From Galdieria partita (lineage: Eukaryota > Rhodophyta > Bangiophyceae > Galdieriales > Galdieriaceae), in contig BQMJ01000036.1 of the NCBI GenBank assembly GCA_025991245.1, positions 124,001 to 188,000 of the forward strand: DNA of 64,000 nucleotides. Reading direction: 5' to 3'. The notes under the pieces were generated by a model, which had not been told where the DNA came from, did not search any database, and saw only the letters and a program-made list of their open reading frames with translations. Positions 21,431-32,372 of this stretch are shown one piece after another. Positions within the stretch are counted from its first letter, which is position 1, and every line of letters starts with the position of its first letter. A program made the translations under genes and the position numbers.

Positions 21431-23383
21431 CTATGACGAGCAAACAAATTGATACACTTCTTCCAATTTGTTACTGTAGCAAGTAACTTTGTCCCGAATT
21501 TCCATCTTGTACATAGTTAACAGCTCAATACTTTGCAAAAGGGCATCGTTCAGTTGTTCCTTTTCTTCATACAACTGCCTTTGAGTTTGTTTGTATTCAC
21601 TATAAGTATTATCCAAGGCTTGTTGACTTTCTTTGAGAGCAGAATCATTAGACGCCTTCATTTGTGCAATCTCTTGTTCCAGTTCACTAGTTTCTCTTGC
21701 CTTGCTTTCCAAATAACTTGCCAAGGTCTCTCTTTCACTCTTATAGTGACCCTCCAGTTTCTGATATTTACCTTCCAAGGCACTCGTCTGAATAATGCAA
21801 CTTCAACAAACAATGAAGCAATAATAAATGGACGTACCTCGTTTCTTTTAAATAATAGCTGTTCTTCTAGATGATTGTATTTCTCCTGTACACTAAGTTC
21901 TTCTTCGCGTGTTCTGCTTGCCTTACTAGCAAAAGCTTCTCGAAGTTCGTGAATAGTAGGTTTTACGACGGAACCCAAGTCAAGAGAAAGAATATCTTCA
22001 CAACGATGCAACGAAGCATCTCGGGAAAGCTCAATTTCAAAGTTAAAGCCTTTTGCGTTCTTAGCAGTTGAAGGAATGAGTTGAAGTTTTTCTGCAAGTC
22101 GGTGATAGTCTCGTAGAGCGTCTTCAACTTTGGCAGTTTGTTCAATCAGCTTCTCGTCTATCTTTGACTGCACTTCAATTGCTTCCTGACGATGAGCGTA
22201 TGCTTTCTCGAGTGCTTCGGCGAGCAACTGTTTGTCTCTTTGCAATCTATGTCCATCAATATGGTTCAACTCTTGATCTTCAATTATTTGACGCAAACGG
22301 CTTCTCTCTTGTTTCCAGGTTTCCAAGCTCTTTTCTTCGTTCTCAAGTTCTTCATCTCGGTCTGCGATCTTTTTGTTATAAACTTGTCGGTGTTGCTCTA
22401 ATTGATTGACGAGAGTTTTGAATTTCTCAATGTCTTTCCGGTAATCTTCAATCTTCTGTTTGAGTGACTCCAATGAGTTTCTCTTTTCAGTTAGTTGATG
22501 ATATTCATTTTGGAAACTTTTAATTTCGCGTTCCAAAACTTCAGTTTCGCTTTCAACACGATTGTTTTCTTTATCAAATGTTGCAGCAAGTTCTTGATCA
22601 AATTCATCAAAAGAGTCAGCTCCACCTAAAAATGCCTGATAGGACCGCGAAACGTAGTCAAAGAAAATACGATTTAGGCTCGACTCAGTATCGATACTTT
22701 TGGTCTCTTGAGAGGTTGCCTGTTCATCGTATGCCAAAAGGTCGGTAATCCACACCAACAATCCCAACAGCGTAGGCCATGTATGAGGACTTCCAACAGC
22801 ATAGAGTGTGCTTTTGCTTATCGTGAAGGGATATTTTAGAGTTTTGAATAGTGCAGGAAGCTTGAGGAAATATTAGCTTAGAATCATCAACAGAAAAGGA
22901 ACAGAAGACTCACCTCTTCCTCGAATTTCTTTTCAAATTCAAAATAAGGATCTATTTTACGAAGAAGAAATAGAAGAATAGATTGAAACTCCTTGCTAGT
23001 TGGTGTTGTAAGTGTCTTTGGAGAAATAGCTTGATCGTAGCCGTGTGTCGAGAGAAAGTAAATGAGGTTCCTCACGCAGTCGTTCAAATAGGACTTGTCA
23101 TTCAAAGGTCGAGGATCGACCTTGAGGCCAACCTTGTTTGTAAATACACTAGAGCGCCTAAAAATTATAAGCCGTATAGATTGAAGGGAAATAGTGCCAC
23201 ATACCTCACGCCTAAAGATGAATATCTTGTCGAAGTGGAGGAAGCAGATAGACGTGGCTTTTGGGCTGAAAAAGTTCGAATATCTTCCTTGCTATTGGAC
23301 AAGTTGGCTCTACTGGGCCCTAAAGAAAGTCTCTGTTGATTATTTCCACCAGTTGATACCGAACTCAAAGTTGTTCGACGCAT
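21431..23383 (-). CDS. NDC80: Kinetochore protein NDC80 / HEC1
   Basis: Four exons, complement(21431..21787,21838..22860,22914..23157,23205..23383), giving 600 residues (human HEC1 642). A basic, Ser/Thr-rich tail (MRRTTLSSVSTGG) precedes the calponin-homology-like head: DPRPLNDKSYLNDCVRNLIY, FEEELPALF and LYAVGSPHTWPTLLGLLVWI, matching the HEC1 microtubule-binding head. GADSFDEFDQEL marks the junction to a long coiled coil, roughly residues 200-600. NDC80 links kinetochores to spindle microtubules; Aurora B phosphorylates the tail in other species. TTTTGGCGGG lies 58 bp upstream of the start. Confidence 0.94.
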
Positions 23384-23440
23384 CGCTTCAAGTATCCCTC
23401 CTCCAAAAACAAGAAACGTTTACTCGATGAAATGTTCGCA

Positions 23441-23450
23441 TTTTGGCGGG
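23441..23450 (-). promoter_or_regulatory. E2F-like site upstream of NDC80
   Basis: TTTTGGCGGG (plus-strand reading) matches the E2F/DP core TTTSGCGS. It lies 58 bp before the NDC80 ATG and also before the orphan exon on the opposite strand. E2F sites commonly time mitotic and S-phase genes; function here is inferred. Confidence 0.45.
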
Positions 23451-23552
23451 CTTAGATTTGAAATGAATTCTGTCGAGCTCTAAGAGGGAGGTAGGCTAGG
23501 AGTCTTCTGATCATAGAAAACTACTGGCTCTCGCTTTGTTCATTTTTGTAAG

Positions 23553-23714
23553 GCAGTGAGAAGAATTTTGGAATCCCTTGTTGCAAACTTGATAAAGCAG
23601 CATGCCTCTCTTTGCCGGCCTTACCCAGAGACCTTCTTCAAGGAGAAGATTGAGCTTCTAAACAGCTTTGATGAAGTCGTCATGAACGGAACTCGTGGAC
23701 CGTTGTCAATATAA
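23553..23714 (+). CDS. Orphan terminal exon, unknown conserved-looking protein
   Basis: After an acceptor-like TTTTTGTAAG the plus strand is open for 53 codons to TAA at 23712-23714. It reads AVRRILESLVANLIKQHASL, then CRPYPETFFKEKIELLNSFD and GTRGPLSI. The codon use and mixed polar/hydrophobic pattern look coding. Candidate first exons divergent from NDC80 exist (an ATG at 23427) but none gives a convincing join; the same frame is also open back to 23516. I do not recognise the family. Confidence 0.4.
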   Translation, partial: AVRRILESLVANLIKQHASLCRPYPETFFKEKIELLNSFDEVVMNGTRGPLSI

Positions 23715-25797
23715 AAATACTCTTCTTAAAGAATCTCTTGTTGGCACTTGCAATGTCCTTGTACATGAGCATAGAAGTTGCATGAAGACATTGAGTGTCG
23801 AGAACTCGAAATTTTTGAGAGTAGCATAACGCTCAGCTGAGAGAGAAGATTGTATGGGAAATGAATAGTTTTTTAAGAGTCTCGAATGGTTGCTTCAAAA
23901 TCTGCACTACGTTGAAAGCTAGGATCACGCTTTTGACACAAGCTAAAATATAAGGAATTTGAAAACTGACATTCAAATATCCACTGACATACGATATAAA
24001 AAAACATTACTACAGTTATTCTAGCAAAGCTCCAACATTCATGAAAATGTAAAGGGGGTTTGTTATAAGTATTGCATACAAAGTCTAGCACCTCAGAAAA
24101 ATTTAATGTTCCTTTTAAAATGTTTTATTAAAAAAATTTTTTAAAAAACTTCATAAAATACCCGTTTAATTCACATGATAGACATACTATAGACTTCGAG
24201 GCTAAAAATGCTAATTTTGTAACCAAAGCATATCCAGCAGCCTTTACTGAGTCGAAAATAAGAAGATTTACAACGAATCTAAAAATAAAAAGAGGTACCA
24301 ATTTCAAAACAACTCTTGGAGCAAGAATGACAAAAATTGCGAATCTAACCAAGGAACCCAAGTACTCTCATGTGAAACAAATAAGGAATACTCTTTAACG
24401 GCCATAAACACTTCAGAAAATTAAAAAATAGAGGATCTATCTTATAACACAACCGTTCATGAGTTCTTAGTTCAAGTTTCATTGGAGTTTAATGTCAAAT
24501 AAAAAAACCATTGTCTTCAAAGTGACTAGAATATCACTTTCAACGATATATAAATTTTACTTGTGGCAAAAAAATTTCGAGAAAGCAGAAAACTCAATAA
24601 ATTCACAGAAAGATCTATTCCGTGAATCGTGACTTCAACTCTACAAATGACAATCTTTAGCTTTTCAACTATTGATAGGAGAAACACTCGTAATGGAATG
24701 CCCATAGTCACAAATAGTGTTCCCGAAAATTTAGATTTGCTTAAAAATCCGCAATTTTCAAATGAAGTATTTTGGTTCATTACAATTAAGAAATCTCCTG
24801 ATTGAAAATGTTTCTGGGTAGAGTCAATCCAATGGGACTTTTCAGTATCGGATTAACTTGGGTTACATTATTTTTTGAGAAATGTCATTAAATTTTAAAG
24901 GATTGGTTTGTTCGAAAGTTTAAAAAAATTTAATATGCACTCGAAAACAGCAAAGAATAGCTGGAATCATTGTATAACTTATTAAAGAAACTAGAAAAAA
25001 TTAATAGATAGCTATGCACTTTTAGAAAAATAATACAAATTAATACTTAGATAATACTGTGAATCCTTACGAGCAAGTTGGTTTTAGGAAAGGAATTCCA
25101 ATGTTCTCTGAAATATTATGGGGCCCTAGTTTAAAATTGTTCCGACAGCAATTTCATTTATATGATTGTTTCTTTCATTCATTGCATACGAAGGAAATAC
25201 TCTCTAGAATTTGAAATCTTTGTTATCTTTTGCTAGATAAATCGTTTCTGCAAGATTTTATCGAAAAACATTCAACTCATTGAAATCGCTTACTGTAACA
25301 AGCGACGTGACTCCTATTGATATAGTCTTCTGCAGATTCAATGTTTCAGTATAATCAGACGAGTTGTTTCTTGCTGTTTTGGTTCGAGGAATTGCATATT
25401 TCTAAGTTTATAATGAGATCTATCAAGATACCTTGTTCTTCGACAAGGACAATCTGACGCCAAACAAGTTTAGTGTTATGGTCAGGTCCAGTGTCAGTCG
25501 TATCCACAAATTTTTCGTTTTTGTTCTTAAAGACATGTTGCTAGTTAAACGAAAACTTGGGGCTCTCTTATTTACTTGGAGTTTATGGATGATGGAATCA
25601 AACATCCCTAAAAAAGTATAATAACCTCGGAGAAGAACCTAAACTATTTTACAGCAAGTAGCCAAGATGTACGTAAAGCAACTGAAGGATCTAAAGCGGA
25701 TAGTTAAAAGAGCTTCCAACCTATTCAAGTTTCTAAAATACTGCTGAGTTCCTTTGTACCGTCACAATAAAAGTAGTTTCAAACAAAGGCTCCATAG
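23715..25797. other. AT-rich region without recognisable genes
   Basis: About 2.1 kb with many poly-A/T runs and only short, hydrophobic or low-complexity frames (for instance 24128-24361 and 24526-24780 on the minus strand, 25433-25621 on the plus strand). None matches a family I know, and none shows a splice pattern with phase. No terminal repeats, target-site duplications or tandem repeats are visible. It stands out sharply from the dense coding on both sides. Confidence 0.5.
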
Positions 25798-26079
25798 TCA
25801 TTTTTTGGGAGAGAATTACAAATCGTTCACATATCAACGCCGACTAGTGTAATTCTGGCCAGGGCCAAGAGAGTGTTAGCGACACGTCAAGTTAGTTTGT
25901 CACTATATAGAGCGGTTCCTAGAGTCGAGAGACTGTGGAGTTTAAGCTCTCGTGTAACTAATTTTTCGGACAAGATTGGTTCACAGTCGCGGTTTCTCCA
26001 CTACCTTGACCCCAACCCAGAAACGTCTCGTCATCGAGTCAGCCCAACGGGACGTCAGAGGGCTGATGCAGGTCCAGTG

Positions 26080-27237
26080 ATGACAACAGCGAAAGTTTAT
26101 GCCGACGTTAATTTAAAGAGACCTAAGGAATACTGGGACTATGAAAACTTTAATATACACTGGAGGTAGGTTTCCCACTGGAGGAGCCCGTATCGTTGTT
26201 GTCGCTGAAAAGTACTTTAGTGACTGCGAAAGATATGAAATTGTAAAGAAAATAGGCAGAGGAAAATATAGTGAAGTTTTTAGAGGAGTTGATGTCACGG
26301 AGAATAGACCTTGTGTGATAAAGGCAAGTTGTTAAAGTTTGCAGTTTTTGATCCATTGTTTACTTTTTTAAAGGTCCTTAAGCCAGTTAAGAAAAAGAAG
26401 ATTAAGAGGGAAATCAAAATTTTGCAAAATTTGAAAGGTGGCCCTAATATAGTTCAATTATGGGATGTTTGTAAGGATCCCATTTCAAAAACTCCCAGTC
26501 TTATATTTGAATATGTGAAGAATACAGATTTTAAGACACTCTATCCTACGTTTAGCCTTTACGATGTGAAATATTATGTGTATGAGATTCTGAAAGCTTT
26601 GGATTTTAGTCATTCCAATGGCATTATGCACAGAGATGTGAAACCGCATAATGTTATGATCAATCATGAGACGAAGCAATTGCGTTTAATTGATTGGGGA
26701 CTTGCAGAATTTTATCATCCACAGAAAGAATACAATGTTAGAGTAGCTTCTAGATACTTTAAAGGCCCTGAGCTGTTGGTTGATTTTCAAAGTTATGATT
26801 ATTCTTTGGATATTTGGAGTCTTGGCTGTATGTTAGCTGGCATCATGTTTCGAAAGGAGCCTTTTTTCCTTGGTCATGATAATCAAAATCAGTTGGTAAA
26901 AATAGCGAAGATATTGGGTACAGCAGATTTATACGCGTATCTTGATAAATACTGTATTCGAATTGAACCTGGTTTTATGCAAGCTATAGGGTGGCATGAG
27001 CGGAAGCCGTGGAAAGATTTGATATCCAATGAAAACCGTAATCTGATATGCGAAGAGGGCATCGATTTACTTGACAAGATGCTTCGCTATGATCATGCTG
27101 AGAGGTTAACTGCGAAAGAAGCTATGAGTCACCCATTTTTTGATGAAATCAGAACCAAGTGTGTCGCGAAGGAAGAAAATATTTCTATGGATAGTGATAG
27201 TACAACAACTCATGCAATGAATACTGATCTTTGCTGA
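26080..27237 (+). CDS. CK2A: Casein kinase II catalytic subunit alpha
   Basis: Exons 26080..26165, 26221..26323 and 26374..27237, giving 350 residues from the ATG at 26080. It has the CK2 features [19 protein letters not shown], glycine loop [10 protein letters not shown], basic cluster [13 protein letters not shown], catalytic [12 protein letters not shown] ([11 protein letters not shown]) instead of DFG, and [14 protein letters not shown] in the activation segment. CK2 is an acidophilic Ser/Thr kinase acting in many compartments. Intron 2 begins GC (AAG|GCAAGT), a GC-AG intron. Upstream of the ATG the same frame stays open back to 25798, about 94 codons rich in Arg and Ser, like the presequence of plant chloroplast CK2; if translated, its first exon is not identified. 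Confidence 0.94.
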
Positions 27238-27498
27238 TTTCATTACAAAAGTTTATTTTCTGAATAAAAAGACCACTTTGAGGTTTGCGTATGGGTATCC
27301 ATGGCAATATAAAGATGAAAGAAACTTCAACTGTATGAAATTGATAAGGACAGTAAAAGTATGAGCAAATGTCAGTAAAACTTGCAAACCAACATGATGT
27401 AGACAATTCTAGTCGTAGATTGTATCAAACTGGAAAACAATGGAACCCAACCACCAGATTGATAAGACAGCTGTCCTAAATTGAGCGTTTTGAAAGAA

Positions 27499-27509
27499 GC
27501 GCCAAAAAA
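27499..27509 (-). promoter_or_regulatory. E2F-like site before ORC2
   Basis: TTTTTTGGCGC on the minus strand matches the E2F consensus TTTGGCGC and lies 14 bp before the ORC2 start codon. Origin-recognition genes are classic E2F targets in animals and plants; the role here is inferred. Confidence 0.45.
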
Positions 27510-27522
27510 GGATTACTCGATC

Positions 27523-28932
27523 ATGGCCAAGTCCGAACCTACTCATCATCGTCAAAGAAGACAGCGTTGTTCCTCACTAGCTGAAAGTTGCAAAGTTTCC
27601 AAAACTAGCAAATCTCAGTCGGTGACTAGACAACAAGAAATAACAACCCTTAGAAAGGGACTCCAACAGAAACAGCCAGTACAAGTTACAGAAAGAGGAC
27701 GCAAAAGAAGAGAGGAACTGAAAAAGGAGCAAAGCAACAAGTCACCCTCAAACACCCAGAATTCAATACAAGAAGACTGCTCTAATGTACTTGCGACATC
27801 GTTGAGCGAAGACCGACCAACTGTGGAAAAACAGACAGAATGTTCCGAATATTCAGAGCAAACAAATGTGATAGATGACATTCCAGAATATTTTAAAACA
27901 GAATATAAGAAATATGATTCTAACAAAGAGAACCAAACCGCTAAAGCACCAGAAAACTTTCAAGCTCAAGTTCTGTCTTTGGAGGAAGAGTTTGCTGAAG
28001 AAAGAAGAGAAATAAGAGACAAATATATTGGCCAATTTGAAAGATGGTTTGAAATTCTCCAAGAGTTTAATATTTTGTGCTATGGAAGCGGCTCGAAAAG
28101 GAATGTACTGAATGCGTTTGCTGAACGTTGCAAACAAATATCAAGTACTGTAGTTGTTCATGGATACCACAACTTGTTCTCTTTGAAAGAGCTTCTTGGT
28201 AAGATTGAAAAGGAGATTCTTCACTTGCCCACAGAAGTATCTAATAGAAGAACTCCAGCGGAACAAGTACGAAATATTGAAAGGCACTTGACGAAGGACT
28301 CTTTTCCTAGTTCCATATTTATCATAGTCCATAACATAGATGGTCCAAAGATGCAGTCTGCAGAGGTTCAAGAAATTTTGAGTCACATAGCATCCATTCC
28401 AAAGATAAATATTATTGCGTCCATGGATCATATCAATGCACCTTTGTTGTGGAACCGTACTATATATCAACGCTTGAATTGGTATTGGGAACAAGTGACA
28501 ACGGAGGATTCCTACTTGTATGAAATTTCTGATACCTCGTTTCTTACAAACTTTGAAGGGGATGAAAGTCGGGTGAAAGCTGCTGCTTTGTTGTTCAGTA
28601 CGCTAACGAAAAACGCTCATCTAATATTCATGGAACTTGCAGCTTTGTTGAAAAAATCTCGAGAAGATAATTTATGTCATTCAAAGAAAGAGGCCCGAGC
28701 TTTTGCAAACGGTGTTAGTTTTCATTCATTTTATGAGCATTGCCGTAAAAAGTTTCTCGTGAGCAATCCAAACAGTCTGAAAACAGTTTTGAAAGAACTT
28801 AAAGACCATGAACTTGTCAGTATAACAAGTAGCTCGATATCAGCGGAAACCATTCAAGTTGAATTGAAACCAAACCAGTTGGAGGCTCTCATTTCGATAT
28901 TGCAAGGACAAGTGACAGTCAACAATCGATAA
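27523..28932 (+). CDS. ORC2: Origin recognition complex subunit 2
   Basis: An intronless frame of 469 residues from the ATG at 27523. The first 150 residues are charged and probably disordered (RRQRCSSLAESCKVSK). The conserved part starts near residue 155 and holds the ORC2 signatures FNILCYGSGSKRNVLN (a degenerate P-loop-like turn), VVHGYHN, IFIIVHNIDGPKMQS, IASMDHINAPLLW and FNWYWEQ-like LNWYWEQVTT. The C-terminal winged helix ends SILQGQVTVNNR. ORC2 is part of the hexamer that marks replication origins and loads MCM. The P-loop lacks a full Walker A set, normal for ORC2, which is not an ATPase. Confidence 0.92.
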   Translation: MAKSEPTHHRQRRQRCSSLAESCKVSKTSKSQSVTRQQEITTLRKGLQQKQPVQVTERGRKRREELKKEQSNKSPSNTQNSIQEDCSNVLATSLSEDRPTVEKQTECSEYSEQTNVIDDIPEYFKTEYKKYDSNKENQTAKAPENFQAQVLSLEEEFAEERREIRDKYIGQFERWFEILQEFNILCYGSGSKRNVLNAFAERCKQISSTVVVHGYHNLFSLKELLGKIEKEILHLPTEVSNRRTPAEQVRNIERHLTKDSFPSSIFIIVHNIDGPKMQSAEVQEILSHIASIPKINIIASMDHINAPLLWNRTIYQRLNWYWEQVTTEDSYLYEISDTSFLTNFEGDESRVKAAALLFSTLTKNAHLIFMELAALLKKSREDNLCHSKKEARAFANGVSFHSFYEHCRKKFLVSNPNSLKTVLKELKDHELVSITSSSISAETIQVELKPNQLEALISILQGQVTVNNR

Positions 28933-29181
28933 TGTTTTATTGTCGTTTTACATTGAAAAATTTTTTGACTCGAAATACTTTGAACGAATATCGACCATCT
29001 TGAATATATCGATGACTGTTTTTGAAAATGAGTTTTTGTGGTTACTCAATCTTTGTTTTGTGTCTATTCTACGAGAAGAGATAAGCATCTTTGTATCGAC
29101 ATTGTATTGGTAAACATGTGTAGACCTTGGTTCGATGGAGTTGACAGTTGGGGCGACATATGTTCATTTTTATCCAAAGAG

Positions 29182-29371
29182 TATATAAAAGACAAAAGTT
29201 TTCTTTTTCTCCATAGACATGAGCCAAAGAGATCCCTGGATACTAAATGAAGTGTTCCATTGTCTAAACTTTTGTATGAGAGAAGCAGAAGATCGCTTGG
29301 AGATTCATTCGAACAGCAAATCCAAAGCAGAGGAGGACGGGGAAATGAAGACCACAAATTTTATTTTTTGA
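29182..29371 (+). other. TATA box and short upstream ORF before M28 peptidase A
   Basis: TATATAAAA at 29182-29190 is a strong TATA box. Transcription from about 29212 would place a 50-codon ORF (ATG 29219 to TGA 29371, beginning MSQRDPWILNEVF) in the leader of the peptidase gene that starts at 29429. It may be a regulatory uORF or a tiny gene; I see no family match. The preceding 28933-29181 holds nothing I recognise. Confidence 0.35.
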
Positions 29372-29428
29372 AAATGAGACATTTTGGAGAAATGCCATGA
29401 AGACACTTTTGACTGAAAACTAGAAACT

Positions 29429-32279
29429 ATGAAACAAAGAGAAAGATGTAGAAACAGTGCCCCTAGTACAGCACAAAAAGACTTGGATAGAGGCTCTGTT
29501 AAAAGTGATGGCCACCAACGTAGAAAACTATTATACTCCTCACATGGAACCAGGCAGACGGACTTATATTCCTGGTTGAGCGTTGCTGCATTTTCATTAT
29601 TCACTTTTCTAATATATTCTCTGGGATACTGGGGTTGGGCTCATGAACCTTCCATTGTGAAAGCTACTAGCCCAAATGGCGAATTTTCTGCTGAACGTGC
29701 GTTTTCTACCGTACAAGTGCTCGCAGACGAAATTGGATTCAGAATAGTAGGTACAAAAGGATTAGAAACCGCCCAGGAGTATATTCTACAGCAGTTAGAG
29801 CTCCTGTCTAAAGAAGCAAAGCGTAGAGGATTCTCACTTGAAGTCGAAGTACAGAAAGTTAGTGGCAACTATGACGTCAAGTTGCCAGCCCTCGGAGAAG
29901 TTACCATTTCAACTTCATATACAAATATCAAAAATATTGTGGCGCGATTATCCGGTCCTGCTTGCCAACGTTGGGTTGATAGCCATTATTGTTCATTGAC
30001 AGATAACAACTTTCGAGCTGAGAATGTCAACTGTACCCAACCTCTATCTTTACTTGTTAATAGCCACGTAGATTCTGCTGTAGGCTCTCCTGGAGCTTCG
30101 GATGCAGCAGCTCCTTGTGGCGTTATTCTAGAACTCATGAACAATCTGATTCATATGCATCCATCTCATTTACGCCGTCCCATTGTGTTTCTTTTAAATG
30201 GTGCGGAAGAAACACTTCTTGATGGAGCACACGCATTCCTGATGAAACACAGATGGAGTCGTAATATTGGAGCCTTGGTTAATCTAGAAAGTAGCGGTTC
30301 TGGAGGTTTAGAATTGTTGTTTCGATGTGGTCCGCGGAATGCTTGGCTTGCAAAGGCGTATGCCAAGAGTGCTAAATATCCTCACGCATCTGCTGTGGCT
30401 CAAGATATTTTTGAACGGGAATTGGTTCCTGCAGAAACAGATTTTCGTGTATTTTGGGAACTGGGCGGAATTCCCGGTATGGATCTAGCCAATTATGTCA
30501 ATGGACAGGTAAGGAATCATAGATAGATTTATCCAGGTATTCATAACAACGACATGTAGACTTATCACACAAGTAGAGATGCATTGGACAGAGTTACTCC
30601 AGGATTCCTACAACATATGGGTTCAAATGCCTTGGAAATAATAAAGGAACTGGTTGGACCTCACGATGCCTTGGGCAAGTCGAAGACTTCTGATTCTTAT
30701 CTCCGTAACAAGGTATGACTGTTGTATTGGATATAGATCATATGATGATTTTCGACAGAGAGCCATGTACTATGATTTTCTAGGTTTAACTACCTTTTTT
30801 TATCTTTATGATTATGCCAAAATTTTTCATTATTCATTATCCATTGTGGCCTTATTTTATATCGTTTTTATTCTTCCTAGGCGGGGGTGTTCAGTGAGAC
30901 TGGTCTTGAAGGCATTCTGTAGTCTCCTTTTAGGTCTTGTTGCTTCTGTTTGTGCAGCAATCTTGGTCGGACTGTTTCTGCATTTTATATGGAAGAAGCC
31001 TTTGATGTGGTACTCTGAGAAGAGCTTAGTGTTTCCATTATTTTGTGCATCAGCTGCTTTTGTGTGTTTGACCAGCTTTGAACTGTTTTTATCTCATTGT
31101 CATCAATGGAATATTGCTCCAATACATTATAAAGCAAATAGATGGTATTGGCTCATTCCAAAGCTAAATGATTTTGCTTCTTTTACTGCTGAAATGATTT
31201 TGGGAAGCTTTATTTTATTTCAAACGACCGTCTTATTGGTGACCACTTATTTTGAACTTGGATTTTCCTTTATGCCTTTTTGGAACCTGACGTTTGCAGT
31301 TGTTGTGGGTTGGATGGGATTAGATGAAGAAAGCTCTTGGTTATTACGCTGTTGTCTTCTTGTTATTCCATGTGGTATATTTAGTTTCCCTAATTCCTTG
31401 ATAGGTTTATCTGCATTTATGCCTATTATGGGACGTTCAGGTCCTTGGTTGCTAACAGATGTTATTATTGGAGCCATGTCTAGTTCATTTTTTATCCTCG
31501 TTAGTCTTCCCGTTTTAGTATTTCTGACCAAACATCGCAAGGCATGCCAAATGTTTCGTTTAGTTATGCTGGTGACCTTTCTTCTGGGTATTGTAAAAGT
31601 AGCTTTGATGCCACACCCTTATTCTGGAGACTCAGCTCCCAAACGTATAGTCATTCAGCATCTTGTGACTTGTGATTCCAAAGACAAGTCGTCTGGAATT
31701 TTCATGTCTGCTGTAGATATTCGTGACTTGAAGATTGAAAAGAACTTGCTCCATCGAGTATTGTCCTCTGTAGATATTCCTCCTTTAGCATCGCATTTTC
31801 ATTGGGGTTTATTAGAAAGTGGACCTTGGGAGAATCTCCAACCCATTTCCTGGTTCTTTTCAGGTTATGAAATAATGAGACCTGTAGCTTCACATAACAT
31901 ACCATGTCCTCAACTTGAGATAGTTCGTAAGGAACCTCTTGCCAACGGTATGGGAAAAATGGTAGAATTGTTGGCTTCATTTCCTTCAAGTCATTGGGGA
32001 AGTCTTCGATTGAATGCATCACTTCTTTCCTGGTCACTTTCAGATGTTGTTCCAAAGCCTTTTTCTGACGGCACTCGATTTCTTCGTCATATTGGAAGTT
32101 ACCAAGAAAGTTCATTTCGTATTGTATTGAATATTAGTACGGATGAACCTTTTGCAGTGGATATGACTTCCACTTATTTTGGTGCATCACCTGAAACGTT
32201 GGATATTATTCAGCGTCTACCAGAATGGACAGATGCAGTAACCTTTCAAACAAGTGGAACAAGTTTTTTAATAGATTAG
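29429..32279 (+). CDS. ER membrane M28 metallopeptidase, copy A (ERMP1/Felix-ina-like)
   Basis: Exons 29429..30508, 30560..30712 and 30759..32279, giving 917 residues (human ERMP1 904). A short cytosolic tail and one membrane span (near SWLSVAAFSLFTF) precede the lumenal M28 domain, about residues 85-380. Zinc ligands are in place: H in NSHVDSAVGSPGASD, the Asp of GASD, Glu of NGAEE, Glu of NLESSGSGG, and His of TYHT at the start of exon 2. Eight or so membrane spans and a lumenal tail follow. The residue after GASD is Ala (GASDAAAPC) whereas copy B and ERMP1 have GASDDA. ERMP1 trims peptides in the ER. Tandem with copy B. Confidence 0.9.
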
Positions 32280-32372
32280 AAGTTTTAGATATTGTGTGTT
32301 TTAGAGAAGAATAGCGGCCTGTTTCTTTTGTTATCCTTGTTATGCCATTTTATGTATGTAAATGATTGTTGA

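Noticed and set aside
25433-25621. 62-codon plus-strand frame in the AT-rich island
   Set aside because: Short, biased, without splice signals or family resemblance.
23715-25797. Possible transposon or virus-derived remnant
   Set aside because: No terminal repeats, target-site duplication or protein motif of any mobile element was seen.
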